Positions 1 through 10,021 of a stretch of 36,857 bases of DNA are shown piece after piece (positions within the stretch are counted from its first letter, which is position 1; every line of letters begins with the position of its first letter). The stretch is taken from NCBI GenBank assembly GCA_010279815.1, contig QEOQ01000355.1, positions 793,650 to 830,506 of the forward strand. The letters run 5' to 3'. Under the pieces are notes generated by a model. It was not told the origin of the DNA, did no database searches, and saw only the letters and a list, made by a program, of their open reading frames with translations. This DNA comes from Brachionus plicatilis. Lineage: Eukaryota; Rotifera; Eurotatoria; Ploima; Brachionidae. The position numbers and the translations under genes are program-made.

Positions 1-48
1 TCTAACATAAAAAATAATTATCTTTTTCTTGTAATAATCAGCATAAAG

Positions 49-294
49 TCAACAATCGCTGATGATGTAAGCATATTTTACTCTGGAATCATTAAAAATT
101 TTATTTACTTTTTGTTGAGCTGCAGCTGGAATATTTTTTTCAATAGAATTTGACGCATCTAAATTTATTTCTTCAATGGGTTCATCATTCCTAAAATTAA
201 TCACCGCTTGCAGCACATTAGTCTTAATAAAATTATCAGAATTAAAAATTTTTAATTTAAACACAAAAACATACTTCGTCAATTGATTCAATGT
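49..294 (-). CDS. Doubtful exon or small protein, unknown
   Basis: An open frame of about 80 codons downstream of, and on the same strand as, the TIR gene. It has no ATG: the first possible initiator is a TTG, an in-frame TAA lies just upstream, and no methionine follows. It can only be real as a 3' exon, with a weak possible acceptor near 273, or as an unusual start. The predicted peptide is mixed-polar, with no signal peptide, membrane segment or motif I recognise. The local base composition is a little less AT-rich than the flanks. Position favours a third member of the minus-strand cluster, but chance openness in AT-rich DNA is equally possible. Confidence 0.2.
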   Translation of the reverse strand, partial: TLNQLTKYVFVFKLKIFNSDNFIKTNVLQAVINFRNDEPIEEINLDASNSIEKNIPAAAQQKVNKIFNDSRVKYAYIISDC

Positions 295-354
295 TTAACT
301 TTTTAACAAATGGAATAGCAATAGAATATTTCTATAATTAAAAAATCAATTATC

Positions 355-360
355 TTTATT
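355..360 (-). promoter_or_regulatory. Poly(A) signal of the TIR gene
   Basis: AATAAA on the minus strand, 27 nt after the TIR stop codon. Confidence 0.5.
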
Positions 361-386
361 AATAATTAAAATAAAATTAAAAAAAA

Positions 387-897
387 TTAAAATACTTTAT
401 TTTCAACAATAGAATAAATGCCCTGCATTAAATCAGCGAATTGTTCTGTTTGGGCAAAATTTTCAAAAACATTCGGATTCCTTAAATTTTTAATAATAAT
501 TAAAAAATCTGACTTTATTTTTTGACTACCGATAAAAACTGCAAAATCGTTCTCTAACGAGAACAAAACCTATGGAGCCTAGTTCCGGTATGGGAATCTT
601 TTCGATATAAAGCGGAATTATTGGCTTATTGAACGCATCGGCGTAAATTATCTCCCTCTCACAGTTCTTTGACTTTACATAATCCCTGCTAACACATGCC
701 AAAATCACATCAGCCTTTTGGATATTAGAAGCCAACGAAGAATACAAATTCATTCCAGCTCTTATTCCATAAATGTCCATAAAAACATCCACATGCTCAA
801 AATTATTCAGCGCGGAGTAAATTTTTTTCACATTTTGCTGAGACTTCCATTGATAGGAAACAAATATTTTCAGCTTTGAAAATTCTTCTTGATTCAT
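387..897 (-). CDS. Single-domain TIR protein
   Basis: Two exons (897-530 and 480-387) join across a 49-nt GT...AG intron (529-481) to give 153 residues. Without splicing the frame stops at once inside the intron; with it, about 30 more residues follow to a TAA. Domain features visible: a first strand with IFVSYQW (11-17), a BB-loop-like segment DIYGIRAGMNLY, ILACVSRDYVKSKNCEREI (65-83), and KPIIPLYIE. In TIR enzymes a glutamate after the tryptophan/cysteine of the third helix cleaves NAD; here CxxE (Cys79, Glu82) keeps that glutamate, so NAD-hydrolase or cyclase activity is possible but unproven. There is no signal peptide, membrane segment, death domain or LRR, so it is probably a cytosolic signalling or immune protein. 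It starts only 79 bp after the PEX13 stop. TIR family assignment is firm; the exact role is unknown. Confidence 0.85.
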
Positions 898-930
898 GTT
901 AATAAAAAATTTTGTTGTTAGGTAAAAAAT

Positions 931-936
931 TTTATT
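931..936 (-). promoter_or_regulatory. Poly(A) signal of PEX13
   Basis: AATAAA on the minus strand, 41 nt after the PEX13 stop and only 33 nt before the TIR start codon. The 3' end of one gene therefore overlaps the space needed for the 5' UTR of the next. Confidence 0.5.
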
Positions 937-976
937 TTTTTAAATCATTAAAATCCAAGGTAAAAAATTTGCAAAT

Positions 977-1910
977 CTAATTGCTTTTAGAGTTGGTGCC
1001 AATTTTTTTGCCTAATATTTTCAAATAATTGGCGGGCATAATGCCGGCAGTTTTGCCATCAATAGACCCAAGCAGCCATCCGCGCAATTTTGGCTGGAAC
1101 TCTTTTGGTGCAATGATTATTTTTTGTCCTTTGCGGAACGAAATTTCATCATTGTTGAGCGCGTCGTAGTCAAACTCTGACACCGCTATGAAATGGTCGA
1201 TTTTGGCGCTCATCCACAGCGAGTCATCTTTGTTGCTCTCGATTGAGGACAAAATTTTCCAAATGAGCCACGGACCGCCAACAACCACAGCCAAAAACAT
1301 CACCAAAGGCCAATTGGTCGGTCTCTTGGTATTTTCCTTAATGAATCTTTCTGATTCAGTCAAAATTTTTGATTCATTCCAAAGGTCTGATATGTCCTCA
1401 GCAATGGGTCTATTGGTGATCCGGTGAGCTGCCATGCGCAACATGCGCACACATTTTTTGTACAAAAACTTCACAACCCTGACCACTGCCAGAGCGGACA
1501 AAATTCCGGATAAATGGGTCTTTAGTCTGTAGAATTGATCCGCGACTCCAACTACTGCCCTGAAGGAATTATAGACCGCGTAGTAAGTTGACTCAAACAT
1601 GGCACTGACTGCCGAAAACGCCTGGACCACACTCTCAATTGACTGGAAAGCCCCTCTTGAGTTTTCTTCTGCTGCGCGTAAAAAACTATTCGAAGAATTG
1701 TAGCCACCGATTCCATAGGAGGCCGTGTTAAATGGAGCTGAATAGTTGTAAGAGTTTAGACCAGAATAGGAAGAGTATGGCGGATGGTAGGATGTTGGTG
1801 TAAAATTTGATTGTATGGCATTGGAAATTTGTTGGTTTGTTCTTGGTGGTATAGGTGGTGCTGCTTGTTGCAATGGGTTGATCGATTGATTTGATGCTTG
1901 TGCAGTGTTA
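977..1910 (-). CDS. PEX13: Peroxin 13, last (main) exon
   Basis: PEX13 is a peroxisomal membrane docking protein that binds PEX14 and the receptor PEX5 during matrix-protein import. Visible here, numbering from the TTG at 1873: proline-rich PPIPPR (6-11), a Tyr/Ser/Asn/Gly-rich low-complexity stretch (about 20-62), the conserved SRGAFQSIESVVQAF block (72-86) and following helices, a membrane segment near 188-210, and a C-terminal SH3 domain (about 228-286) with EFDYDAL, RGWLLGS and GIMPANYLKIL. All agree with animal PEX13, which is usually longer at the C-terminus. There is no ATG in frame before the conserved blocks, and a TAA precedes the frame. A splice acceptor (AG at 1911-1912) fits, so a short first exon must lie upstream; I could not find it. 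The TTG at 1873 is not the true start. Confidence 0.93.
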
Positions 1911-1912
1911 CT

Positions 1913-4900
1913 TTAAAAATTTGGGTATCAATAATGGAATTTTTTATATTTTTTTTTATAAATCAGGCTCTTGTCAATTTTGTGAACCATTGATTTATTT
2001 ATTAAAATTAAATTTTTTGATCATAATACACACTCTCAAGATCAATTAATTTTTTTGATAAAATTTTGAATTTTTTATCTAAATGAGCAATTTTTTGAAC
2101 AAAAAAATTTCGTATTAAATAGTACCATCTTGTGTGGTCAAGATTTTTTGTTTAAATTTTGAAAAATGGTAAAAATTTTGGTTAAATTGAAATTTTAATT
2201 TAATTTATTTCAATTAAAAAATGTAAAAATTTTTTTTTAAAATGAGTAATTGGAAAAAATTAAAATCGCAAAAAATTTTGATTGTTTTTAGAATTTTTTG
2301 AACAAAATCTAACATAACTGACTTGTAATTTTAATAGAATAAATGTGATCAATTTGTTAAGAAATTTACCAAGGCAAAAAAAAAGAATAATTAATAAATA
2401 TTTTGGTAAACAAAAAACAAATTTTGATTATAGATTTTTTCATAAATAACACTAGTTGAGAAAATTCACGAATTTAAATTTTTTATAAAGCAATATTGGA
2501 AAAAAAATAAAAAATCGTCATTGAAATTTATCTTTTGATTACAAAAATATTATTTCTTTTTAAAATTTTATGATTAATTTTTTACTAATCTAAAATCTGA
2601 AAGGCTATTAGTGCCATTTAAGACCCCATAGCTTTAATTTAAATACTTTTACTAATGAAGAATAAATAAAAAAAATTAAAATAAATATATTTCTTTTTAA
2701 AATTCCTTTTACTTGGGGGATTTAAAATCTTTATGTTCTGAAAATTTTTTTTTGAAAAGACATGCGTAATTTTTTTTCTTAATTTTATTATATTTAAACC
2801 AGGTGGTAAAGTAACTATGATCTCCTGATTTTTTTTTAATTTTTAAATAATAAATTCGAACTGATAACAATTAAACACTGTAAAGTCTTGATTTTTTTTT
2901 TAAATTTTCCCTTTTATGTTTATCTGATATACCAAATTAATTAACTTATTTATCTATAAATTGTTTAGTTATCAATACACTCAATACTCCAACTGATTAG
3001 ACTATCAATTAATTAGTAAAAAGAATGCTAGAAATATTGGTATCATTTCTAATAGAAAATAGCACTTATTTCTTTAATTTAGAACCATATTTTTTACGAT
3101 AAATAAATTATTTTTACAAAAAATTGTTGATTGGTAAAAAAATAAAAAAATATCATCTTCATCCGAATCTAGTGAGCCGACAAATTATTTTAAATACTTT
3201 ATTACTAATAAATAAACAATAATTACAAAATTGCAAAAAATTGCGTATTACACACAAAATTTTGAACTTCCATTTTTTAAAAATAATCAATTTTTTCTGT
3301 TATTTTTAATAAATCAATAAATTAAATAATTAATTAAAATAAAATTTAGATTTTGCAATTTTTTTTTCTCACAAAGTTTATTTTTTAATAATCTCCTAAA
3401 TTAAATTTTAAGATTAGTGCTGGTAGTTGAACACATTTTCTTTGACAAGTCATGCTTTTTCTAGTTTAGCTCCTCCATCAAACTATCCAGCAAACTAACA
3501 TCAGTTGATATCCCTAATTAAAGAATATTTAATCCAATTCCAGAAGAAGAATTTAACGCGGGAACCTTGTTAAGAAAATCAAGGTATTTATTTTAACATT
3601 TTTTTTTGATAATTCTTTTCTCCAGCGTCAGACTCTTGGATACCCTTTGGTGTTAAAAATCAATTTATTTAAAAGGTTCCTTTTAAAGAAGGGGACAGAT
3701 AAATTGTTTATCATTTAAAATATACACATTTATCATAATTGCGTTTTTGCACAATTTTTTTAAATTAATAAATTTTATCAAGTTCGTTTTAATTGTTGAT
3801 ACAATCTTGAAAATTATCCTCATAAAAAAAATTTTCACAATTTTTCAAAAATAATTTACCTAAATCTAATAAGATTTTTCAGCTCAATTAAATTGAACAT
3901 ATTATTTTAAATTATATACTTTTTTTAACTTTTTATTGTTAAAGTTTATGCTAAAAATATCCCAAGATGTTTAAGTGACATGACTTGTAACTCAGATTTG
4001 GATATAGGGAAAAAAGTTAACCAGTTCAATTATGATGCTGTGTAGACTGAATAAAAGTGTCGATAAGAAAAAAAAATATTTAAGCAAATAATTTTAAAAT
4101 TATTTCTTAAATAGTCAATACTATAAAAAAGAGGCTTCGAAGATTCTCAGAAATTTATTGCTTATTTTTTTCATAAGTTGGCAGCAAAATGAAGTTAATG
4201 ATCAAATTTTAGTGACGTAAATCATTGTCAATTTTATGACCAATTTTTTACTTGAAAATTGAATCATGTAATGTAAAATTTACGATAAACTTTTCTAAAA
4301 ATTAAGTGGGAAAAAAATTAAATTTTATTTTTTTTGTAATTTAGACTGGTCATGAAATTAAAAAAAAAATTTAATTAAAGTTTATAGAATAAACACTTTA
4401 ATTAATAAAATTTAAAAAAAATAATTTAATTAATTTCTACTTCTATTTCCGAGATTAAAATTTCATTTGAATAAAGAATTAAATTCCGCAACTATTCTTT
4501 AAATACCAAAAATTAACTAAAAAGAAACAATTTCAAATGCAGCATTATGAATTTTAAATTTTATTTTAAAAAGAATTTTGCAATAAAAGAAAAAATAAAT
4601 GAATAATAAAAATGAATAACCTACGTAAATTTTAGACAAAATTTTAAAATTTTACATGGCAAAATTTTCAAGTAAAAGCAGTGACCACAAAAATGACACC
4701 ATCATTCAGAGTATCATAATTGCTTTAAATTTTTTTATTTTAAATTTGAAAATGATAGAATATGATTATTTTTTTTTTTAATTTTTAAAAAATCAATAGA
4801 ATCTAAAGATTGAATAAATGCAAAACTTTTGTTGTTTTTTTAACTCTCTTAGAGTTTAATTTAATTTAAATCTAGCATTCCATTTTGCTATCTGATTACA

Positions 4901-5730
4901 CTGAAAATAATCTCAAATACCCCGCGAGATATATTGATTTTAGTAATTACAAATCTCAAGTATTTTATTTTATTTTTAGGAAATTCTGCTATTAATAATT
5001 AAAGCTTAATCTAAGTTGTTTGTCGATAAACATGATATAGCGGAAAAGAAGTGTTCTTTTCAACTCCGAGAGTTGTTCAAAAATATTTGAAAAATTAATA
5101 AATAAATTGAGATGACTGAAGCAAACAATTTAATTGAAAAAATTAATAAATTTCATTTAAATCACATAAATTCAGAAAATTTCTATCATTAGTAAAAGCA
5201 GAACTATTTTTGGTAAAAATCAGAAATTACTTGGTATTTAAGTCGGCAAATCCATTTGCTAATTGTCTCCAATCATTAAAATCGGCCATCTAAAATTGAG
5301 GCTGATAGAAAATATTTTTTATTTTTTATAGAATTATTTATTTTATTTAAAATAAATTATAAATTTCACTTTAGCCTAGATCCTTGTAGACATATTTTTT
5401 GTCTTGGAGAACAAAGCTTTCTGTTCCAATAACTTGCTTTAAATATCGATTAATTCGGTTCACTTCCAGCCGAACTTAAATTCTAATTGAATTGACTTAA
5501 ATTAGTCTAAAGGGAAAATTAATGTGGCGTTTAGAGCCAATTTCAATAATTAATTCTAGTCTCTCAAGTTCTAGATTTATTAACTTAGTTATTCTTACTG
5601 GATTATAAGTTGTAATCTATTTAGAATTTAAAATTAAAATAAGAAGCATAAATTCTAAATTTTCATACAATAAAAACTATGATCATTATACACCAAGGAA
5701 AAAGTTGAATTAACAATTTATATTTTTTTT
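1913..5730. other. Non-coding, very AT-rich
   Basis: Nearly 4 kb with no assignable gene. It must contain the missing PEX13 first exon and promoter, and the first exon or promoter of the first G-gamma gene. Notable pieces are an inverted-repeat element at 4221-4706 and a less AT-rich patch at 3420-3690. That patch has a short minus-strand frame after a possible acceptor (ending at a TAG near 3460) with an LD-motif-like LLDSLMEELN; I do not recognise a gene there. Confidence 0.6.
4221..4706. repeat. MITE-like inverted-repeat element
   Basis: The arm from 4227 to about 4285 matches the reverse complement of about 4625-4700. Both arms share, in order, GTCA(A/T)TTTT, a GACC/GGTCAC-like block, TTTTACTTGAAAATT, CATGTAA and AAAATTTACG, with small indels. 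A direct repeat ATCATT sits at 4221-4226 and 4701-4706 directly outside the arms and could be a 6-bp target-site duplication. The internal 340 bp is AT-rich with no coding content. Family unknown. Confidence 0.5.
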
Positions 5731-5750
5731 AGATTTTGAACTAAGAAAAC

Positions 5751-5951
5751 ATGTCCAATTTGGCAACTCAGCGAAAATTAGTCGAACAATTGAGAAGAGA
5801 AGGCGCCATTGAACGCAAAAAAGTCAGCCAAGTTTGCAAGGAGTTGATTACTTTTTGTGAAGCTCATCAGCAAAGTGACGCGCTCGTCGCCGGATTCACA
5901 AACCAAAAAGAGAACCCGTTCAAGGAAAAAGCTGGCTGTTTGATTATATAG
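5751..5951 (+). CDS. G-protein gamma subunit, copy 1
   Basis: This encodes 66 residues, the usual length for a G-gamma. It starts MSNLATQRKLVEQLRREG, the amphipathic helix that pairs with G-beta, then carries KVSQVC, FCEAHQQSD and ENPFKEK, the signature near the C-terminus of G-gamma subunits. It ends in a CAAX box, CLII, so prenylation at Cys63 should anchor the beta-gamma dimer at the plasma membrane. The final Ile is less common than the Leu usual for geranylgeranylated gammas. The whole coding region is one exon. A T-rich tract and AG acceptor (5731-5732) lie 18 nt before the ATG, so an untranslated first exon, or a spliced leader, is joined just upstream. It is closest to the copy at 12486, differing at 12 of 66 residues. 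Confidence 0.95.
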   Translation: MSNLATQRKLVEQLRREGAIERKKVSQVCKELITFCEAHQQSDALVAGFTNQKENPFKEKAGCLII

Positions 5952-6099
5952 AAGAATATAAAGTCAAATGGCTTTTGCTTTTACCAAAAGCATGGACTTT
6001 TTTTCATAAATTAATTTTATGAGATTTTTTGAAGTTAGATTTTTTTTTTTTTTAATTAAATTTGTATTATCTTAGAACAATCATAGAATCTTTTTTTAC

Positions 6100-6105
6100 A
6101 ATAAA
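6100..6105 (+). promoter_or_regulatory. Poly(A) signal of G-gamma copy 1
   Basis: AATAAA about 150 nt after the stop codon, followed by a T-rich stretch. Confidence 0.4.
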
Positions 6106-7065
6106 ATTTTGTCAATTTTTTTTTTCCAAAATAAATTGAAGTTTTTTAAAAATTTATTTTTATATTTATGCAGCTTGAAAATGATTAACAAGGCAACAAA
6201 AAAAATTATTCATAAAATATTAGAATTATTTTTAGAGTTGCTTTTGGAATCAGATAATATTCATAATCGATTATTTTGAAATCTTTACTGAAAAAGATAA
6301 TTTTTTTCTAATTAAAATAAATAATGAAATATAAAAGATAAAATTAGAATTAGTAAAAACAGATTTTTTTTTATTAACACTAGAAACACCAAAAAGAGTC
6401 ATTTTGGCTAGTTATGAAAAATAAAGAATAAATCATATATTTTCTGTACGAATTTATTGAAATTATTAAATTAATTGAATAAAAATTGTAAATTATTAAA
6501 TTTTAGTCTTTTCTTAGGCTTTATAAAATATCCATGGTCAACCACACTTTTTACGGCAAAGTAAAATTTTTGCTCATTTTCATTTTGTTCAACTTTGCTC
6601 AAAAATAAAATGCAAACTTATATTGCTTTCTTGAAATTATTATGATAAATTCAAAAATTAAAAAAATAAGGGCTTTTTTTTTAAATTAATTTCTTTTTCA
6701 ATCAATAAAAGAAGGAAAAGTTAAATTTTTTTTTCTGGACGATTACAGAATAAGTCAAAAATTTCCTAATGGTAATTAAATTAGAGATAGTATGCTTGCT
6801 GATTACTAGGAAAAATTTCAAATCATTAGACAATTTAAAACTGATATTTAAGGGTACAAAAATAGAACAGCTAATTTTAAAAAAAATTTAATAATCAAAA
6901 AATTCAGATTCATATCAAATATTTTATTGATTATATATAAATAATAATTTAAAACTAAATTTGAAGTGGTTTAAACTAAAATAATAACAAAAATTGAAAA
7001 ATGACAAAAAAAATTCATTCAAATTTAAAAATCCCCCAAATATCTCTTTAAATTGTTTTATTGAG

Positions 7066-7215
7066 AATTGGCAAGTTTTTTTTTCTATTTTACATTTTTA
7101 GAAATAATTGCGTTATTAAATTTTAAATTTTAACATGCTTAAGTATTGAGTTTAAATTAAATAACGTAATTTCAAAATTTCCAAAAAGTTAAATAGAAAA
7201 AAAAACTTGCCAATT
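7066..7215. repeat. 150-bp fold-back hairpin
   Basis: An almost perfect inverted repeat. AATTGGCAAG followed by T9 and CTATTT on the left is mirrored by AAATAG, A9 and CTTGCCAATT on the right. The arms stay alignable for about 60-65 bp, through GCGTTATT / AATAACGT, leaving a loop of about 20 nt. No convincing target-site duplication: the outer AATT is part of the palindrome itself. It lies inside the candidate TTAA element. Confidence 0.75.
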
Positions 7216-7871
7216 GTTTATGTCATAATTAATTCAAATCATCGTCTTGAATTAATATAAAAAAATTTTGTACTGTCAATGACTAAAATTGGTTTAAAAT
7301 AAAAAAAAAATTGATCTTAAAGTTTTTTGTATGTTGACAAAAATTCATATGATCACGATCATGATTGAATGGAACCGCGTTTTATTTTGATTAATTTAAG
7401 AAATTTATTATAGAAAATTATTTTAAAAAAATCAAAAAAACAGGCTAAATTTTGTTTTATTAATCCATTCATCATTGGATTTAAAAATTTTGTCAGAATA
7501 AACGAAGAAAGATTTATTCAACTGATCAAACAATAAACTTTTCATGTGTCACGATAAATCAGACAGAGAAATGATCATTACTGATTAGCAGGAAAATAAA
7601 TCTTAAAATAAATAAAGTATAAAAAATCAATTTTAGATAAAATATTTTATTGGCTAAATATTAATAATAATTTTATAAAAAATTGAAATGACTAAAATAA
7701 AATCTACAAAACTACAAGTTATGGAATGAAATTAATAAATTATTAGTATATTCAATTTAATTTTAGAAAATCTTAAATATCAGTATCACAAAGATACTTT
7801 AGACCACAGGGATCATTTTTAAAATTACCAAAACTAATTAAATTTCAAAAAAAAATTGGGTCAATCTAATT

Positions 7872-8095
7872 TTGTGATCCAATGTTCACAAGATTTGTGA
7901 ACATTCAATGATCACTGGGTTCGTGATCTCCTCAAGATCACTAAACTGGTGATCACAAAATTTGTGATCATATTTTTTTAAAAAAGTTAACAACAAAATT
8001 AAATTAAATAGTTTATTGAATTATGTGATCTTTAAGTAAATTTAGTGATCATTGATTCGATTTAGTGATCAATGATTCAATTTAGTTATCAATTA
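7872..8095. repeat. Cluster of GTGATC/GATCAC motifs
   Basis: Nine GATC sites in about 220 bp, nearly all as GTGATC or GATCAC. Several are arranged as inverted pairs: TGTTCACAA/TTGTGAACA with a 3-nt spacer, and GATCACAAAATTTGTGATC. Towards 8040-8095 the unit becomes an 18-19-bp direct repeat, ATTTAGTGATCAATGATTC, repeated about three times with decay. It lies just 3' of the zinc-finger pseudogene. It may be protein-binding subterminal repeats of the surrounding element; function unknown. Confidence 0.6.
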
Positions 8096-8155
8096 AATTT
8101 TTGACAAAAAAAGTAAAATAAAAATATTAATGTAAAAAAAAAAATAAACATGAAT

Positions 8156-9136
8156 TTAATGCATCTTCGACTTGTGTAACTTTACTCCTTTATCATTCTT
8201 AAACATCTTTTTACAAATTGGACACTGAGTGGGATTTTCATGCTTACTTAGCGCTTGTTTGACAGCCAATTCCGTTTCATCTGAACATTTGGGTTCAGTT
8301 AAAGACTCTTTTTCATAAACCAAAGACCTTATTTTAGCTGGATTTAAATTTAAATTCTTTAACTTAGAATCAATACACTTAATTTTTTCTTCAACTGACG
8401 GATTAAATTTATCATTATATAGTTCTGATTCAGACTGATCACTTGTACTACTTTGTTGGTTTTCAGAAGAAGATGAACAAATTAAGTCATCAGCTTCAGT
8501 TCTCTCATCAATTACAGCTTCATTCTCTGTCCGCATACATTTCCAAGTCCACATTGGCATTAAACAAGCCAGATTAAAACATCAAATCGCCAAAAACTGG
8601 TCCAATTCAACCTCATCAGGCTGATCCAACAAAACAATACTTTTTTTTTCTGACACAAAACAGTCTCCAAAAAGCTAGTAGCTACACCAGCTGCCATCTT
8701 CATTATTAAACAGAAATACATCAAGTCTGGATCGAACTTTACCATTTCGCTAGAGCTGAGCACTTGCTCAAAAAAGGCACCAATCGGTCTAGCATATACG
8801 GCCTTGGAATCTACTGGTCGAGGTTACGCGCCATCACAGGCGTCAGCCTGTCACTCATCATCTCAAAGCTGTTCCTATACTTGAACTCAGTGACACACTG
8901 CACAAAATCAGGGTAACCAGCGGCTTGGCTGGCCTCCAATTTCAGCGACAAGTCTAACTCTATTTGCTCCAGGTCCATTAGATTTAAACTTTGCTTAAAT
9001 ATGCGAATATAGTTAGGCTGTGATCAATGGAAAGTTGTCGGATAACTTGGGAAAATATTTGCCCAACAGTTCCAAATTGAACTTGGTCTTAAAGCACTTG
9101 CTTTTTTTCATTATCATCCTCATGCTGTCGCTCCAT
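8156..9136 (-). pseudogene. Broken C2H2 zinc-finger protein gene
   Basis: A stretch of clearly lower A+T content with protein-like frames on the minus strand, but no continuous reading frame. From an ATG at about 9136 the sense passes through at least four frame changes and several in-frame stops, including a TAG inside a well-preserved segment (8812-8814). The last part, 8560-8156, is open for 134 residues: an acidic/serine-rich linker, then a C-terminal C2H2 finger with spacing C-x2-C-x12-H-x4-H (CPICKKMF...HKSKMH). Upstream segments include GKYFPKLSDNFPL and FEMMSDRLTPVMARNLDQ. I do not recognise the family; this type of lone C-terminal finger is common in transposon-encoded or lineage-specific proteins. 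Sequencing frameshifts in homopolymers could account for some breaks but not the in-frame stop. Confidence 0.6.
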
Positions 9137-10021
9137 TATTTTTTACTTTCAAAAAATAATTAGAATCAAAATTTAATGGGTACAAGAAATCTTTTTTTAG
9201 ATATATCAAAATTCTACTCAATTAACATCTTTAATTATTTAATAAATTATTTTAAATAAAAATTTAAATTGAAACCTTCAATTTTTCAAATTTTCTTTTA
9301 TTTTTGAGCAAGATTGAACAAAATAAAAATGAGCAAAATTTTTACTTTTCCACTTTTTACAGATACTCTCTATTTTTTTTGAAAAATATCCACACACAGC
9401 TTTTTTACATTTTTAACAAAAATTTTTCACTTTACAATTACCACATAAACGAATTTATAAAAATTTTTTTATTTGAATTTAGTTAATTTAGAAAGTTATT
9501 CTTATTTTTATGCTGAAAATAATTTTTTTTTCCAAATAACAAAAATTTACTTGGATTTTAGCGGCTAAAAATTGAAAAAGAGTCATTTTGACTCGTTGGT
9601 GCTAAAATAGTGTTAAAATAGTTTGATGAAAAAAATTAATTTTTTTAGATAATCAGAAATTAGACGAAAATAATTATTAAGATTAAAATTATATTTTTGT
9701 TCTAATTCAAAAGACAATTTGGTAAGCTTTAAAATGAATTCAATAAAAATATAGATTGCTAAATCTACTTCACTATCTGACCACAATTCTAAATTTCTAA
9801 TAATTAATTAAATTAAAAATTTATTTTTTTTAGTCTTTAATATTTTATTTTTTGAATAATATTAAAAAAATTCATGTCAAGTTTTATTAAATTTTAAAAA
9901 TCGTTATCAAAAAAGTTTGAATAAATTATAATTTAAAATAAAAGACTCAAATCCTGTTTAAAAACTCAATGTTACAACCAGACTCGGGCGCATAATCTAG
10001 AATTTTTCAAAAAAATTAATT

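Larger units (their letters stand above)
6374..9616. mobile_element. Candidate piggyBac-like transposon, 3.2 kb
   Basis: TTAA at 6374-6377 and 9613-9616 flank a 3,235-bp interval whose ends are inverted: both read TTAA-CACTA, then CACCAA, then GAGTCA, with 1-2 nt indels between blocks. The right end also holds the internal palindrome GAGTCATTTTGACTC. Obligate TTAA duplications and short CxC(T)A-type ends are known for piggyBac elements. The interior carries a broken zinc-finger gene (8156-9136), a fold-back hairpin (7066-7215), a GTGATC cluster (7872-8095) and two diverged copies of a roughly 200-bp AT-rich segment (from about 6800 and 7582). I see no piggyBac DDE transposase, so it would be non-autonomous. 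The ends are short and imperfect, so chance cannot be excluded. Confidence 0.45.

Noticed and set aside
1188..1427. Open frame on the plus strand opposite PEX13
   Set aside because: It is antisense to the conserved PEX13 exon, has no family likeness, and its openness follows from the real gene.
3590..3720. Plus-strand frame LQRQTLGYPLVLK...
   Set aside because: Short, without start or splice support; the opposite strand looks equally open.
7872..8095. TGTGATC...GATCACA sites resembling bacterial CRP boxes
   Set aside because: The sequence is eukaryotic; the likeness is coincidental.
9304..9486. 60-codon frame rich in Phe, Asn and Lys
   Set aside because: Composition is that of AT-rich noise. 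No start context or motif, and it crosses the right part of the candidate transposon.
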